A stretch of 64,000 nt of DNA from Bacillota bacterium. Its GTDB lineage: Bacteria > Bacillota > Clostridia > Acetivibrionales > JAEZXR01. Made by a program: the position numbers and the translations under genes. Below, piece by piece: positions 1 through 7,987 of the stretch. The stretch's first letter is position 1. Each line of letters begins with the position of its first letter. Location: contig JAEZXR010000086.1 of assembly GCA_023419605.1 (NCBI GenBank), positions 150,283 to 214,282 of the forward strand. Direction: 5' to 3'. The notes beneath the pieces were generated by a model. That model did not search any database. It was not told where the DNA came from and saw only the letters and a list, made by a program, of their open reading frames with translations.

Positions 1-340
1 CCATGGCTTGAATGTGGTAAAACATATAAGTACCCGCGTCGGGGTCATGTACCTGGGGAAGTTGGTAGAAATCGCAGATGTCGATGATTTGTACGCCAAA
101 CCGGCGCATCCCTATGCGCAGGCGCTGCTTTCCTCCATCCCCACTCCTAACCCATCGCGGCGGAGGGAGAGAATACTCCTGACAGGTGAAGTTCCCAGCC
201 CGGTAAACCCCCCGGCCGGATGCAGATTTCATCCCCGGTGTACCCGATGCATGGAGGTGTGCAAACACAAGGAACCGGACATGATAGAGGTTGGGCAGGG
301 ACATGCGGTGGCATGCCACTTGTATTCGGCAAACCTGTAA
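1..340 (+). CDS. Oligopeptide/dipeptide ABC transporter ATPase, C-terminal part (OppF/DppF type)
   Basis: This is the last ~113 residues of a cytoplasmic ATPase that powers an Opp/Dpp-type peptide importer. The reading frame is open from base 2 and begins with HGLNVVKHIS, which matches the conserved H-loop region (normally SHDLxVVxHISDRV). The start codon therefore lies before the window, and the TTG at base 8 is internal. The rest is the signature oligo_HPY tail: 'VMYLGKLVEIA', 'HPYAQALLSSIP', then the cysteine-rich 'CRFHPRCTRCMEVC' and 'HAVACHLY', typical of the 4Fe-4S-like cysteine cluster in this family. The Walker motifs are outside the window. The gene ends at TAA with no gene closely behind it on the same strand, so it was probably the last gene of an opp operon. 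The family call is secure; OppF versus DppF cannot be decided. Confidence 0.9.
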   Translation, partial: HGLNVVKHISTRVGVMYLGKLVEIADVDDLYAKPAHPYAQALLSSIPTPNPSRRRERILLTGEVPSPVNPPAGCRFHPRCTRCMEVCKHKEPDMIEVGQGHAVACHLYSANL

Positions 341-362
341 AAGCCTATTGCATGCCCTGGTA

Positions 363-471
363 ATGAGCAAAGTGCTGGAAACACTTTTAAAATTTTAAAG
401 AGGTTTTAGGTATCGCAAAGGATGATTTTGAAAAACAGTGGATGCAGTATCTGAGAGACACTTATAAGTAA
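363..471 (+). pseudogene. Possible remnant of a peptidase-MA-like C-terminus
   Basis: Two short frames adjoin here. Bases 363-398 read MSKVLETLLKF and stop. A second frame, open from 391, reads NFKEVLGIAKDDFEKQWMQY and stops at 471. Joined across one frameshift they resemble the tail of secreted metallopeptidase-like proteins, in which a 'G-I-x-x-x-x-F-E-K-x-W-x-x-Y' block is the last helix. There is no ribosome binding site and no upstream domain, so at most this is debris of a lost gene between the peptide transporter and the terminator at 480. The family suggestion is an inference from about 30 residues. Confidence 0.3.
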
Positions 472-479
472 TAAAGTAG

Positions 480-513
480 AAGCGCGGGGGAATTTGAAAT
501 GCCCCCGCGCTTT
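480..513. terminator. Bidirectional terminator hairpin
   Basis: A perfect 11-bp GC-rich stem (480-490 with 502-512, AAGCGCGGGGG) surrounds an 11-base loop. It lies immediately beyond the stop codon of the minus-strand MFS gene. The T-tract is short on both strands, so strength is uncertain. Confidence 0.7.
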
Positions 514-514
514 G

Positions 515-1759
515 CTATGCTGCTAAAGTATTGTCTGCCTTTAAACGATCTCTTCTGTATAATCGATACATCATAAAAGCACCTAGAAGAGACAAAGCTA
601 CGATGATGATCCATAAACTCCGGATGCTGGCATATTTTACACAGAAGCCTCCCAGTATGGGTCCTATGATAAATCCTATCCTCCGTATGATGGGGAATAT
701 GGAATTAAATCTTCCCCGGTGGGTGATGGGGGTGTGATCTGCAATATATACGCTGGTATTGGTGGATACAAGAATTTCTCCAATCGTCCAGATTATAGTT
801 GAAAGAATAAAATTAAAATAGGAAGTGATAAAGAACATCATACCGAATCCGACAGCGTAGAATAGCCCTCCAATGGATATGCTGAGGGAGGGTTTGATAT
901 TTTTTGCTGCTGAAGTTATAACTACCGTTAGGATGCTGCACAGCAAGGCATTTACTGTCATAAGGCTTCCAAATACAGCGGCTCCGTTTTCCTTGAACAC
1001 GTCTTCCACCTGCAGCGACAGTCCGAAGTTAAATTGTGAAAACACAATAAAATAGATTATGGTAATCAATGAAAACATCATGAGTGCAGGCCGTTTCGTA
1101 AAAGCAGAGACCAGGCTGCCCTCTTCCGCACTTTCGGAGGTTTTTACTTTTGATTGGCAGAATTCAGCTTTGGATGGCAAAGTCTCAGGTACAAAGATGG
1201 ATACAAGAGCAACGGACATAAAGGTAGTTATGGCATCACCCAGAAAGAACCACAGTAAATGATCCTTATATAAAAATCCTGCCAGAAGGGGCCCCACGGA
1301 GTATCCGACATTGATGGCAATGTAATTTAACGAAAATGCAGCTTTCCTTTGTTCGCCTTCCGTTAAATCGGTAGTTATGGTGCTGTACACCGGCTGTGAA
1401 AAACCCCCTAAAAAGCTGGAAAGCATTAATAGGCCGGTAACTATTATAGGTTGATGGATGAAGGCACACAGGGCATATCCCACGCCAGAGGCAGTAGAGA
1501 AGAGCATAAGCACCTTTTTTCTCCCGATAGTGTCAATTAATTTTCCGCCGATCATGGAACCCACCATGCCCAATCCCGCGTTAATGGCAACGATAATTCC
1601 TACGATGCCCACACTGATACCTGCCTTATGGGTTAAGAACAGAGTAAGAAAAGGTCCGACAAAATTGCCCATATAATTCACGATGGAAGCAAAAAACAGT
1701 ATGTATATGCCGGTAGACAATCCCCTGTATGGTTTAATAAGAGCCTCGATTCGCTGAAT
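515..1759 (-). CDS. MFS transporter (drug/solute efflux type), probable ATT start
   Basis: A 12-helix major facilitator protein of the plasma membrane. Visible marks are the conserved 'GGKLIDTIGRKKVLM' loop between helices 2 and 3 (motif A, G-x-x-x-D-x-x-G-R-K/R), repeated hydrophobic spans to the C-terminus, and a basic tail. The substrate cannot be read from sequence; multidrug or sugar efflux is usual. The longest frame with a standard start begins at TTG 1720, but that TTG has a purine run touching it and lacks the N-terminal part found in relatives. In the same frame, 6 bases after a strong GGAGGG, lies ATT at 1759. It gives MQRIEALIKPYRGLSTGIYI, where the 'YRGL..(S)IYILF' entry to helix 1 is typical of this subfamily. 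I therefore annotate ATT, as in infC, giving 414 residues. The gene is monocistronic, with promoter 1793-1821 and terminator 480-513. Confidence 0.85.
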   Translation of the reverse strand: MQRIEALIKPYRGLSTGIYILFFASIVNYMGNFVGPFLTLFLTHKAGISVGIVGIIVAINAGLGMVGSMIGGKLIDTIGRKKVLMLFSTASGVGYALCAFIHQPIIVTGLLMLSSFLGGFSQPVYSTITTDLTEGEQRKAAFSLNYIAINVGYSVGPLLAGFLYKDHLLWFFLGDAITTFMSVALVSIFVPETLPSKAEFCQSKVKTSESAEEGSLVSAFTKRPALMMFSLITIIYFIVFSQFNFGLSLQVEDVFKENGAAVFGSLMTVNALLCSILTVVITSAAKNIKPSLSISIGGLFYAVGFGMMFFITSYFNFILSTIIWTIGEILVSTNTSVYIADHTPITHRGRFNSIFPIIRRIGFIIGPILGGFCVKYASIRSLWIIIVALSLLGAFMMYRLYRRDRLKADNTLAA

Positions 1760-1792
1760 GGTAATCCCTCCTCGGTAAATCGGTATCTCTAA

Positions 1793-1821
1793 ATTATAAT
1801 CAAGAATACTGCAAATATCAA
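1793..1821 (-). promoter_or_regulatory. Sigma-A promoter of the MFS gene
   Basis: On the minus strand, TTGATA (1821-1816), a 17-base spacer and a perfect TATAAT (1798-1793). The -10 is about 35 bases upstream of the proposed ATT start. Confidence 0.75.
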
Positions 1822-1903
1822 TGCATCATTTTTGCGTTTCACTGGCAAAATAATGGGTGAATCAAAAAGGATAGCGGAAAATTGGGAATAACAGGATGGT
1901 GTA

Positions 1904-3190
1904 ATGATTATACTACGGAATGAAAAAACCTGGGTGAAGACAGTGCTGTTGGCATCGGTTCTCTTCACTCTAACCGTAAACCTGGTGGCTGTGTTCAAGT
2001 ACCAGGACTATTTTCTCCTTGGAAGTATGGAGAAAATGAACAACGATGACGTTAAGTATATACAGACTGCAAAAATTCTTCTGGAAAAAGGAATGCTGAC
2101 TGATAGCGATACGAATAAACCGACAGCGGCAGAAATGCCAGGGCATGCGTTGATGCTGGCAGGGTGTATGAAGGTATTCGGCTATGGTAACGGTGTCGTT
2201 GCTTTCCGGGTGGTACAAGCATGCCTTCAGGCATTGAGCATTTTCCTGCTTTTTCTAATCGGGACAACGGTCTTTAACAGTACGGTTGCGATTTTGGCTT
2301 GTGTCCTCAGCTCCTTTTATGTTGCAGACATTGTGAGTACCGGTTTGATTATGATGGAGGTAGCTTGCAAATTCTTACTGCTGCTCTTGGTCTATATTTC
2401 GATTTATGCCGTTAAGACAAAGAAAACCGGTTATTATATTTTGGGTGGCCTTGTATGGGGAGTTGCCTGTTTAGTCAGACCTACCATAGCCACGTTTCCG
2501 GTAGTGATCTTCGGCTTATGGCTGATCCAACGATATTCCTTCAAAGAGATGCTGAAATATACCCTGGTGGCTTCAGCTGTGTTTGCTATGGTTATGATGC
2601 CCTGGTGGGTACGGAATTACCAGGCTTTTGACCGCTTTATCCCTCTGGCCCTGGCATCAGGAAACCCTTTTCTGCAAGGAACCTATATCAACTATGACCA
2701 GACGCGGGATTTTATGGGCTATATGCCGGGGGCCAATGCCGTTGAAACAGACCGGATCGAAATGGAAACAGGAATTCGAAGGCTGGAAACCTATTTTCCG
2801 AAGTATCCGATGGAATATGTTCAGTGGTATACCATTGGGAAAGCCAGATACCTATGGCAGTATCCATACTATTGGAAGGAAGTCTTTGGGATTTCCTTTA
2901 ATCAGGCTGCGGAATATCATATGCGGATTCTCATTACTGCTGCTTTAGGCATCGTTGCAGCCTGTTTGGGTGCATACCGGCAGAGAAGTGCGGTCTTGAT
3001 CCTTACGATTGTGTATTTTACAGGGATTCATTTGCCCTATTTTACTTTTGCCAGATATGCCTATCCGGTGATGCCCATCGTTATTTTACTGTCGGCGTAC
3101 GAAATCCACTTGATGCTGGGGTTGGTGCGGTTACAGATTCAGAGGGGTATGACATACTTTTCAGCGGTAAAAATGGGAACTGGAAAATAA
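1904..3190 (+). CDS. Membrane glycosyltransferase, GT39/ArnT-like (PMT superfamily)
   Basis: A 428-residue polytopic membrane protein with about ten hydrophobic spans. After the first helix comes an extracytoplasmic loop with 'NNDDVKYIQTAKILLEKG', the acidic pair expected at the catalytic site of GT-C enzymes, followed by 'MPGHALMLAG', equivalent to the P-G-Y/H-P-L-x-L-A block of ArnT/PMT-like transferases. The C-terminal 'FARYAYPVMPIVILLSAYEI' also matches the family (R-Y-x-x-P-x-x-P). Such enzymes move a sugar from a polyprenyl-phosphate donor to a wall polymer, lipid or protein on the outer membrane face; donor and acceptor are unknown here. The start at ATG 1904 has a modest GGATGG in front. 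No co-directional neighbour is close enough to form an operon. Confidence 0.75.
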   Translation: MIILRNEKTWVKTVLLASVLFTLTVNLVAVFKYQDYFLLGSMEKMNNDDVKYIQTAKILLEKGMLTDSDTNKPTAAEMPGHALMLAGCMKVFGYGNGVVAFRVVQACLQALSIFLLFLIGTTVFNSTVAILACVLSSFYVADIVSTGLIMMEVACKFLLLLLVYISIYAVKTKKTGYYILGGLVWGVACLVRPTIATFPVVIFGLWLIQRYSFKEMLKYTLVASAVFAMVMMPWWVRNYQAFDRFIPLALASGNPFLQGTYINYDQTRDFMGYMPGANAVETDRIEMETGIRRLETYFPKYPMEYVQWYTIGKARYLWQYPYYWKEVFGISFNQAAEYHMRILITAALGIVAACLGAYRQRSAVLILTIVYFTGIHLPYFTFARYAYPVMPIVILLSAYEIHLMLGLVRLQIQRGMTYFSAVKMGTGK

Positions 3191-3234
3191 ACAAAAATTT
3201 TTACAAAATTTAGCTAAAACTACTAAAAATCTGA

Positions 3235-3263
3235 TTTACAGAAATGCTCCTAGCGCGTATAAT
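3235..3263 (+). promoter_or_regulatory. Sigma-A promoter of the GGDEF gene
   Basis: TTTACA (3235-3240), a 17-base spacer, and TATAAT (3258-3263). It leaves a leader of about 70 bases before the GTG start at 3339. Confidence 0.75.
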
Positions 3264-3338
3264 GAATATGTTTATGCTAAACGTGTTTGTTAGAGAGAGA
3301 AAGATAGGGATGACCTATACTATGTTAGGAGAAAGCTA

Positions 3339-4418
3339 GTGTTAAGGGATTTATTTATTAATACCGTCATGGTGGTTGCTTTTACCAGTGTCAGCTATCA
3401 GGCTTTTAGAAACACAGGGCTGCATCACGGCCTGCCGTTGAAGCTAAAACTTGTATTAGGCGGGATTTACGGGTTATTAGGCATTGTACTGATGGTTTTT
3501 ACCATCCGTATCAACGAAACGGTGATTATCGACTTTCGCAATATCGCTTTACTGCTGTCGGCGATCAATGCAGGCTGGATACCTGCTGTGATGACCGGCC
3601 TTGCGATCAGCATCTTCAGAATATGTTATTTTGGTGCGTCCATGTCTTCCGTAATGGCTGTTATGGTTATTGCGCTGCTCACCGTTATTTTTAGTTTTAT
3701 ATCCAGCTTTGCCATGAAGTTATGGAAAAAATGGACGTTAGCTGTTGGAATATCCTTAATTATAAGCAGCATAGCGCTTTCTTTCCTGCTCCCGAATCCG
3801 GCAATCCGCAGGGAGGCTTTGCTTTACTACAACCTGGGACTGAGTGTTGCCGCAGTTTTAGTCTATTATTATATAGGATATTTGGAAGGTTTAACGTTTT
3901 CCTATAGAAAATACCGGGAAGAAGCGAAGCGTGACTTTCTGACGGGTTTAAATAATGTACGGCAATTTGAGGTGGTTACCGGAAGAATTATACGGGAGGC
4001 GGAAAATCGAAGGCAGAAGCTGGCACTCCTGTTTATCGATGTGGATTTCTTCAAGAAGGTGAATGATACCTATGGGCATAAACAGGGGGATGTTGTTTTG
4101 AAGGAGCTCGGGAAGATCCTTCGGCAAACCTGCAGGGATGTGGATGTTGTTTCCAGGAATGGCGGAGAGGAATTCTCCGTATTACTGATGGATTGTTCCC
4201 GGAGCAAAGCTGTCGAAATCGCCGAGCGTATCCGAAGAACCATTGAGGAACACTCTTTTGGATTACCCGGACAGAGAAAGACTGTCATCACGGTGTCCAT
4301 CGGGATTGCTTCCTACCCGGAGCCGGTCAGGGATGTAGAGAAATTGAAGGAAAAGGCTGATGGAGCATTATATGAAGCAAAACGAACAGGGAGAAACAAG
4401 GTCGTCGTGTATGAATAA
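3339..4418 (+). CDS. Membrane-bound diguanylate cyclase (5TM-5TMR_LYT + GGDEF)
   Basis: Synthesises cyclic di-GMP from two GTP. Residues 1 to ~185 form six or so membrane spans, with 'IDFRNIALLLSAINAGWIPA' typical of the 5TM receptor (LytS-YhcK) sensor module. Residues ~195-359 are a complete GGDEF domain: 'DFLTGLNN' at its start, 'FIDVDFFKKVNDTYGHKQGD' (metal and substrate), the active loop NGGEEF, and 'VTVSIGIAS'. The product-inhibition I-site is present: RDVD lies exactly five residues before GGEEF. GTG 3339 is the start, with AGGAGA six bases upstream. The gene stands alone with its own promoter (3235-3263) and ends before a terminator fused to the repeat at 4466. The ligand sensed by the membrane module is unknown. 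Confidence 0.92.
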   Translation: MLRDLFINTVMVVAFTSVSYQAFRNTGLHHGLPLKLKLVLGGIYGLLGIVLMVFTIRINETVIIDFRNIALLLSAINAGWIPAVMTGLAISIFRICYFGASMSSVMAVMVIALLTVIFSFISSFAMKLWKKWTLAVGISLIISSIALSFLLPNPAIRREALLYYNLGLSVAAVLVYYYIGYLEGLTFSYRKYREEAKRDFLTGLNNVRQFEVVTGRIIREAENRRQKLALLFIDVDFFKKVNDTYGHKQGDVVLKELGKILRQTCRDVDVVSRNGGEEFSVLLMDCSRSKAVEIAERIRRTIEEHSFGLPGQRKTVITVSIGIASYPEPVRDVEKLKEKADGALYEAKRTGRNKVVVYE

Positions 4419-4443
4419 AAGAAAGTCGATATGGAGGAAAGCG

Positions 4444-4471
4444 GCAGCAGACCAAGGTCTGCTGCTTTTTT
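4444..4471 (+). terminator. Rho-independent terminator of the GGDEF gene
   Basis: A ten-base GCAGCAGACC / GGTCTGCTGC stem (4444-4465) is followed by six T. The T-tract is also the left end of the palindrome that heads repeat copy A. Confidence 0.85.
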
Positions 4472-4593
4472 ATTGTCTAGGAAAGTTCTCTTTCCTAGAC
4501 AATAAAAAACATTGAGTTTATGCGCGTGCCAGCTTTTCCTCATGCTTCGGAAAGGCACATGCGCAAACAAAAGTGGCGAAGCCACCTTTGTTC
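4466..4593 (+). repeat. Dispersed structured repeat, copy A
   Basis: Three successive hairpins follow the terminator without a break. (1) A perfect 20-bp palindrome, 4466-4485 with 4490-4509, loop TTCT. (2) A long bulged hairpin, 4521-4565: TGCGC/GCGCA, TGCC/GGCA and TTTCC/GGAAA around a nine-base loop. (3) 4566-4577 with 4581-4592, an 11/12 match around GAA. Copies B (9551-9680) and C (15611-15740, minus) carry the same order, including the nearly invariant 'TGCCAGCTTTT' and 'ACATGCGCAAACAAAAG' segments. No coding potential is shared. The element is either a family of structured RNA 3' ends or a miniature mobile element that targets terminators. Confidence 0.8.
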
Positions 4594-4734
4594 TAGTTAT
4601 TGCAAGGCCATTGAAGGCAGTTCGGTCATTCTATAGAATGGAGAGTTTTTCATTTCTATGACAATGAAGCGTAACTTGATGATTTTGTAGTATAATAGTA
4701 CTATAAGTTTTTATTTGTTGGGGGAGTGAATAAA

Positions 4735-5181
4735 TTGTTTGAAATCGTGTCTTCCCTGTTAAGGTATATTTTTATAACAGTAATTTACCTTTTTATCTAT
4801 GGAGTTATGCGACTGATTTACCTTGATATTGAATCAATGAAGGAAAGGCAGAAGGACCCGGGCGGGAAGCTGCCCTATTTGAAATTGATCAACCGGAGGG
4901 ACAGCCTGGGCTTTAAGCTGGAAGAGGCATACCTGCTGGATGGCAGTAAAATGGTGGGTCGCTCCGGCAAATGCGATATTACAATCCAGGACCCCTTTAT
5001 CTCCAGTGAACATGTCCGGCTGGTTCAGAAGGAAGGTACCTTCTACATTGAGGATTTGGGAAGCAAAAACGGTACTTTTGTCAACGGTCAGCGCATTACA
5101 GGGGAATTGATGCCGTTAAAAAGCGGCGACAGAGTACAAATGGGGCAATTGGACCTGTTATATGTAAACAATGCCACATGA
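4735..5181 (+). CDS. FHA-domain membrane-anchored protein
   Basis: A small protein of about 148 residues with one N-terminal hydrophobic span (residues ~8-28) and a cytoplasmic forkhead-associated domain that binds phosphothreonine peptides. The FHA core is clear: 'MVGRSGKCDITIQDPFISSE' holds the G-R, S/T and S-x-x-H phosphopeptide residues (continuing into 'HVRL'), and 'DLGSKNGTFVNG' is the second signature. GTG 4726 touches the GGGGGA ribosome site, so TTG 4735, eight bases beyond it, is the better start. The next gene begins 10 bases after the stop. FHA - FtsW/RodA - PBP is the arrangement known from actinobacterial pkn/pbpA-rodA loci, which suggests control of wall synthesis by Ser/Thr phosphorylation; no kinase gene is in the window. 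Confidence 0.88.
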   Translation: MFEIVSSLLRYIFITVIYLFIYGVMRLIYLDIESMKERQKDPGGKLPYLKLINRRDSLGFKLEEAYLLDGSKMVGRSGKCDITIQDPFISSEHVRLVQKEGTFYIEDLGSKNGTFVNGQRITGELMPLKSGDRVQMGQLDLLYVNNAT

Positions 5182-5191
5182 GGTGATAAAT

Positions 5192-6463
5192 ATGAAAAAA
5201 ATATCCATTTTATACAGACCCATTAATATGGTGGCGATTGTAAATATTATGGCTTTTGGCCTTCTCTATATCTATAAGGCAAAGTTTGATGAAAAACTGC
5301 TGAGTGCGGGCTTTCTGGTCACTGTCATGGTAATAGCGACCTACATCGTTATCACAAGAAGAGGTATGGGGGATGAATATCTTTTTTTAGTGGTTGCCAT
5401 GCTTGCAAACCTGGGGGTGCTGATGATCTATCGTCTCGATCCGGTCCAGGGGTTCAAACAGATTGTATGGTATGTTATTGGAATTGTCCTGTTTTTTATC
5501 AGCTATTTTGTTTACCTTGCATTTCACCGGTGGGATGAACTTATTTACTATTATATCGGAAGCGCCTTTGCACTTTTTCTTTTGACTTTGGTTTTCGGAA
5601 GCAATATAAAGGGTGCCAATAACTGGATTCTTATTGGCAGATATGGCTTTCAGCCCTCTGAGCTGATTAAGGTTATCTTTATTTTCTTTCTGGCTGCCTA
5701 TTTTCATAAGCCGAAAAAGCTGGCGGTACAGTTGAACTTGAGGGGAACTGATATCCGCATTAGTGAAAGAGTTGTTTTGACGGCGGTTTCCTATATGTTT
5801 ATGGGATTTTTAGTGCTGCAGAGGGATTGGGGGTCCGCGCTTCTGTTTTTTGCGATTTTCTTTATGTTTTTATACGTGTTGGATACCCGGTTGGACTACC
5901 TTGCAGCCAATCTGGCGCTGGCTGCCTTTGGTGCTACGGCAGGGTACTTCACACTCTACCATATTCGGGTACGATTTGAAACCTGGTGGGACCCGTGGGT
6001 GGATATCGCCAAAAAGGGATATCAGATTACCCAGTCCCTTTTTGCCATTGCTGCAGGTGGCTTCTTTGGAAAAGGTATTGGCATGGGAAGACCGGATTTT
6101 ATACCAGAGGTCCAAACCGACTTCATATTTTCTGCCATTTGTGAGGAGATGGGGATTTTCGGAGGTGCTGCCGTGATTCTCCTGTTTTTCCTTTTGACCT
6201 ACCGGGGATTCAAAGTGGCCCTCGAGGAGAAGCAATTGTTTGAAAAGGCCGTGGCTCTTGGCATTACGGTATTGTTTGGATTCCAGACCTTTATCATCAT
6301 CGGGGGCGTAATCAAACTCATTCCGTTGACGGGAATTACACTCCCCTTCATCAGCTATGGCGGGAGTTCCATGACTACCAGTTTTATAGCCCTTGGAATC
6401 CTGCAGGCGATATCCAGACACACCGGCAATCGGAAGGAGGAGGAAGCAGATGACAGCCAATAA
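5192..6463 (+). CDS. FtsW/RodA/SpoVE-family peptidoglycan glycosyltransferase
   Basis: A 423-residue SEDS protein with about ten membrane spans. It polymerises lipid II into glycan strands together with a class B PBP. Family marks are 'RYGFQPSELIKV', 'LQRDWGSALLFF' (catalytic Asp region), 'ITQSLFAIAAGGFFGKGIG', 'QTDFIFSAICEEMG' and 'GITLPFISYGGSS'. I start it at ATG 5192, behind GAGGTGA with five bases spacing, rather than at the earlier ATG 5171 inside the FHA gene. The stop overlaps the PBP start by 14 bases, so the pair is translationally coupled. Division (FtsW) versus elongation or sporulation (RodA/SpoVE) cannot be separated by eye. Confidence 0.93.
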   Translation: MKKISILYRPINMVAIVNIMAFGLLYIYKAKFDEKLLSAGFLVTVMVIATYIVITRRGMGDEYLFLVVAMLANLGVLMIYRLDPVQGFKQIVWYVIGIVLFFISYFVYLAFHRWDELIYYYIGSAFALFLLTLVFGSNIKGANNWILIGRYGFQPSELIKVIFIFFLAAYFHKPKKLAVQLNLRGTDIRISERVVLTAVSYMFMGFLVLQRDWGSALLFFAIFFMFLYVLDTRLDYLAANLALAAFGATAGYFTLYHIRVRFETWWDPWVDIAKKGYQITQSLFAIAAGGFFGKGIGMGRPDFIPEVQTDFIFSAICEEMGIFGGAAVILLFFLLTYRGFKVALEEKQLFEKAVALGITVLFGFQTFIIIGGVIKLIPLTGITLPFISYGGSSMTTSFIALGILQAISRHTGNRKEEEADDSQ

Positions 6464-7871
6464 AAAGGTTATCCAGGTGATGCTGGTCATGAGTTTGCTA
6501 TTCCTATCCCTCATTGGCTACCTTACCTATTTTGAATTTTTTGTAAAGGACAAAATTGTATCCAACCCCTATAACCGCAGGCAGTGGGAAGTCGAAGAAA
6601 GCACACGCAGAGGTGATATTTATGACCGGAACGGAACACTGCTGGCGACAAGTAAGATAGAGGGCGATAAGCAGACAAGAGAGTATCCTTTCGGTTCGCT
6701 GTACAGCCATGTAATCGGTTATAATTCCCGGAACTATGGCAAATCCATGCTGGAAGCCGCCTATAACAATGAACTGCTGGGAATCCGGGAATTTAGCTCC
6801 GTATTTGATATCAAAAATAAATTGATTCAGGATAAAAAGCCGGGGAACAATCTGGTGCTTACCATCGACCATAACCTACAGGCTGCGACGGACCAATTGT
6901 TGGGCGAAAAGCGGGGGGCCGTGGTAGCATTGGATCCGAAGTCCGGAGAAGTGTTGGCCATGGTCAGTAAGCCGGATTTTGATCCCAATAGCCAAAAGCT
7001 GGCGGAAAACTGGACAAAGATGGTGGAATCCAAGGAATCTCCCTTCCTGTCCCGTGTACTGCAGGGGTTGTATGCACCCGGGTCCACTTTTAAAACGGTT
7101 ATCAGTGCTTCGGCTATTGAAAATGGACTGGGAAACCGTATTTTGGAGGATAAAGGAGTTGTAACCATTGACGGAAAGGAATTCAGGAATTTTGGAGGAG
7201 GAGCCCATGGTACTCTCGATCTGAAAACCGCCCTGGCGGTATCCAGTAATGTGTACTTTTCACAGCTTGGAGTGGAACTGGGGGCCAAGAACCTTCAGAA
7301 TGCAGCGGAAAAGGCAGGGATCGGAAGCGAAATCCCCTTTGATTTGCCGGTAAGCCGAAGCCTCTTCCCTTATAAAAGCATGAGTAAAGCAGATATGGGT
7401 GCTGTTGGCATCGGGCAGGGGAAGATTCTGGTTACTCCCCTCCACATGGCCATGATTGCAGCAGGTATCGCCAATAACGGGACTGTAATGAAGCCTATAT
7501 TGGTAAACCGGGTCATGAAGCCGGATGAAACTATACTGAAACAACAGAAATCCAGTGAGCTTTACAGGATGATGAAACCGGAGACTGCAAAGGTGCTGAA
7601 GGAAATGATGCAGGGAGTAGTGGATTCGGGAACGGGAGGAAACGCTGCGATTCAAGGCGTGCGTGTCGCAGGGAAAACAGGTACTGCAGAAAATGAAATG
7701 ACAGGCAGGGAAAAGAATAAGGAACATGCATGGTTTATCGGTTTTGCCCCTGCGGAAAACCCTAAGATCGCTGTTGCTGTCATTCTGGAATATAGTGGTG
7801 AAACAGGGGGACAGGGGGCTGCACCCATTGCCAGGGATTTGATGGCAGCATGGCTGAATGGCGGAAAATGA
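6450..7871 (+). CDS. Class B penicillin-binding protein (transpeptidase), PbpA type
   Basis: A 473-residue D,D-transpeptidase anchored by one N-terminal helix (residues ~5-27) with its catalytic domain outside the membrane. The three active-site motifs are intact: S-x-x-K as 'APGSTFKTVI', S-x-N as 'VSSNVYFS', and K-T-G as 'VAGKTGTAEN'. The N-terminal pedestal is short ('RRGDIYDRNGTLLA'), and no PASTA domain follows, as in PbpA-type rather than PBP2x-type proteins. ATG 6450 is chosen because it follows GGAGGAGGAAG; the longer frame back to 6393 lies inside the ftsW-like gene. It forms the SEDS-PBP polymerase/crosslinker pair with the gene before it. Confidence 0.93.
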   Translation: MTANKKVIQVMLVMSLLFLSLIGYLTYFEFFVKDKIVSNPYNRRQWEVEESTRRGDIYDRNGTLLATSKIEGDKQTREYPFGSLYSHVIGYNSRNYGKSMLEAAYNNELLGIREFSSVFDIKNKLIQDKKPGNNLVLTIDHNLQAATDQLLGEKRGAVVALDPKSGEVLAMVSKPDFDPNSQKLAENWTKMVESKESPFLSRVLQGLYAPGSTFKTVISASAIENGLGNRILEDKGVVTIDGKEFRNFGGGAHGTLDLKTALAVSSNVYFSQLGVELGAKNLQNAAEKAGIGSEIPFDLPVSRSLFPYKSMSKADMGAVGIGQGKILVTPLHMAMIAAGIANNGTVMKPILVNRVMKPDETILKQQKSSELYRMMKPETAKVLKEMMQGVVDSGTGGNAAIQGVRVAGKTGTAENEMTGREKNKEHAWFIGFAPAENPKIAVAVILEYSGETGGQGAAPIARDLMAAWLNGGK

Positions 7872-7898
7872 AATTTGACCATATATAAAAAGAGTCAC

Positions 7899-7927
7899 TT
7901 GAAAATTTGTCTGGACTCGGGTAGTAT
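7899..7927 (+). promoter_or_regulatory. Sigma-A promoter of the glycosidase-like gene
   Basis: TTGAAA (7899-7904), a 17-base spacer, and TAGTAT (7922-7927), about 60 bases before the TTG start at 7988. Confidence 0.55.
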
Positions 7928-7987
7928 AGAGTATGTCGAAATATGTAGAGGCTTTAAAATTAATAGACAAATAAGGGGAGAAAAATT

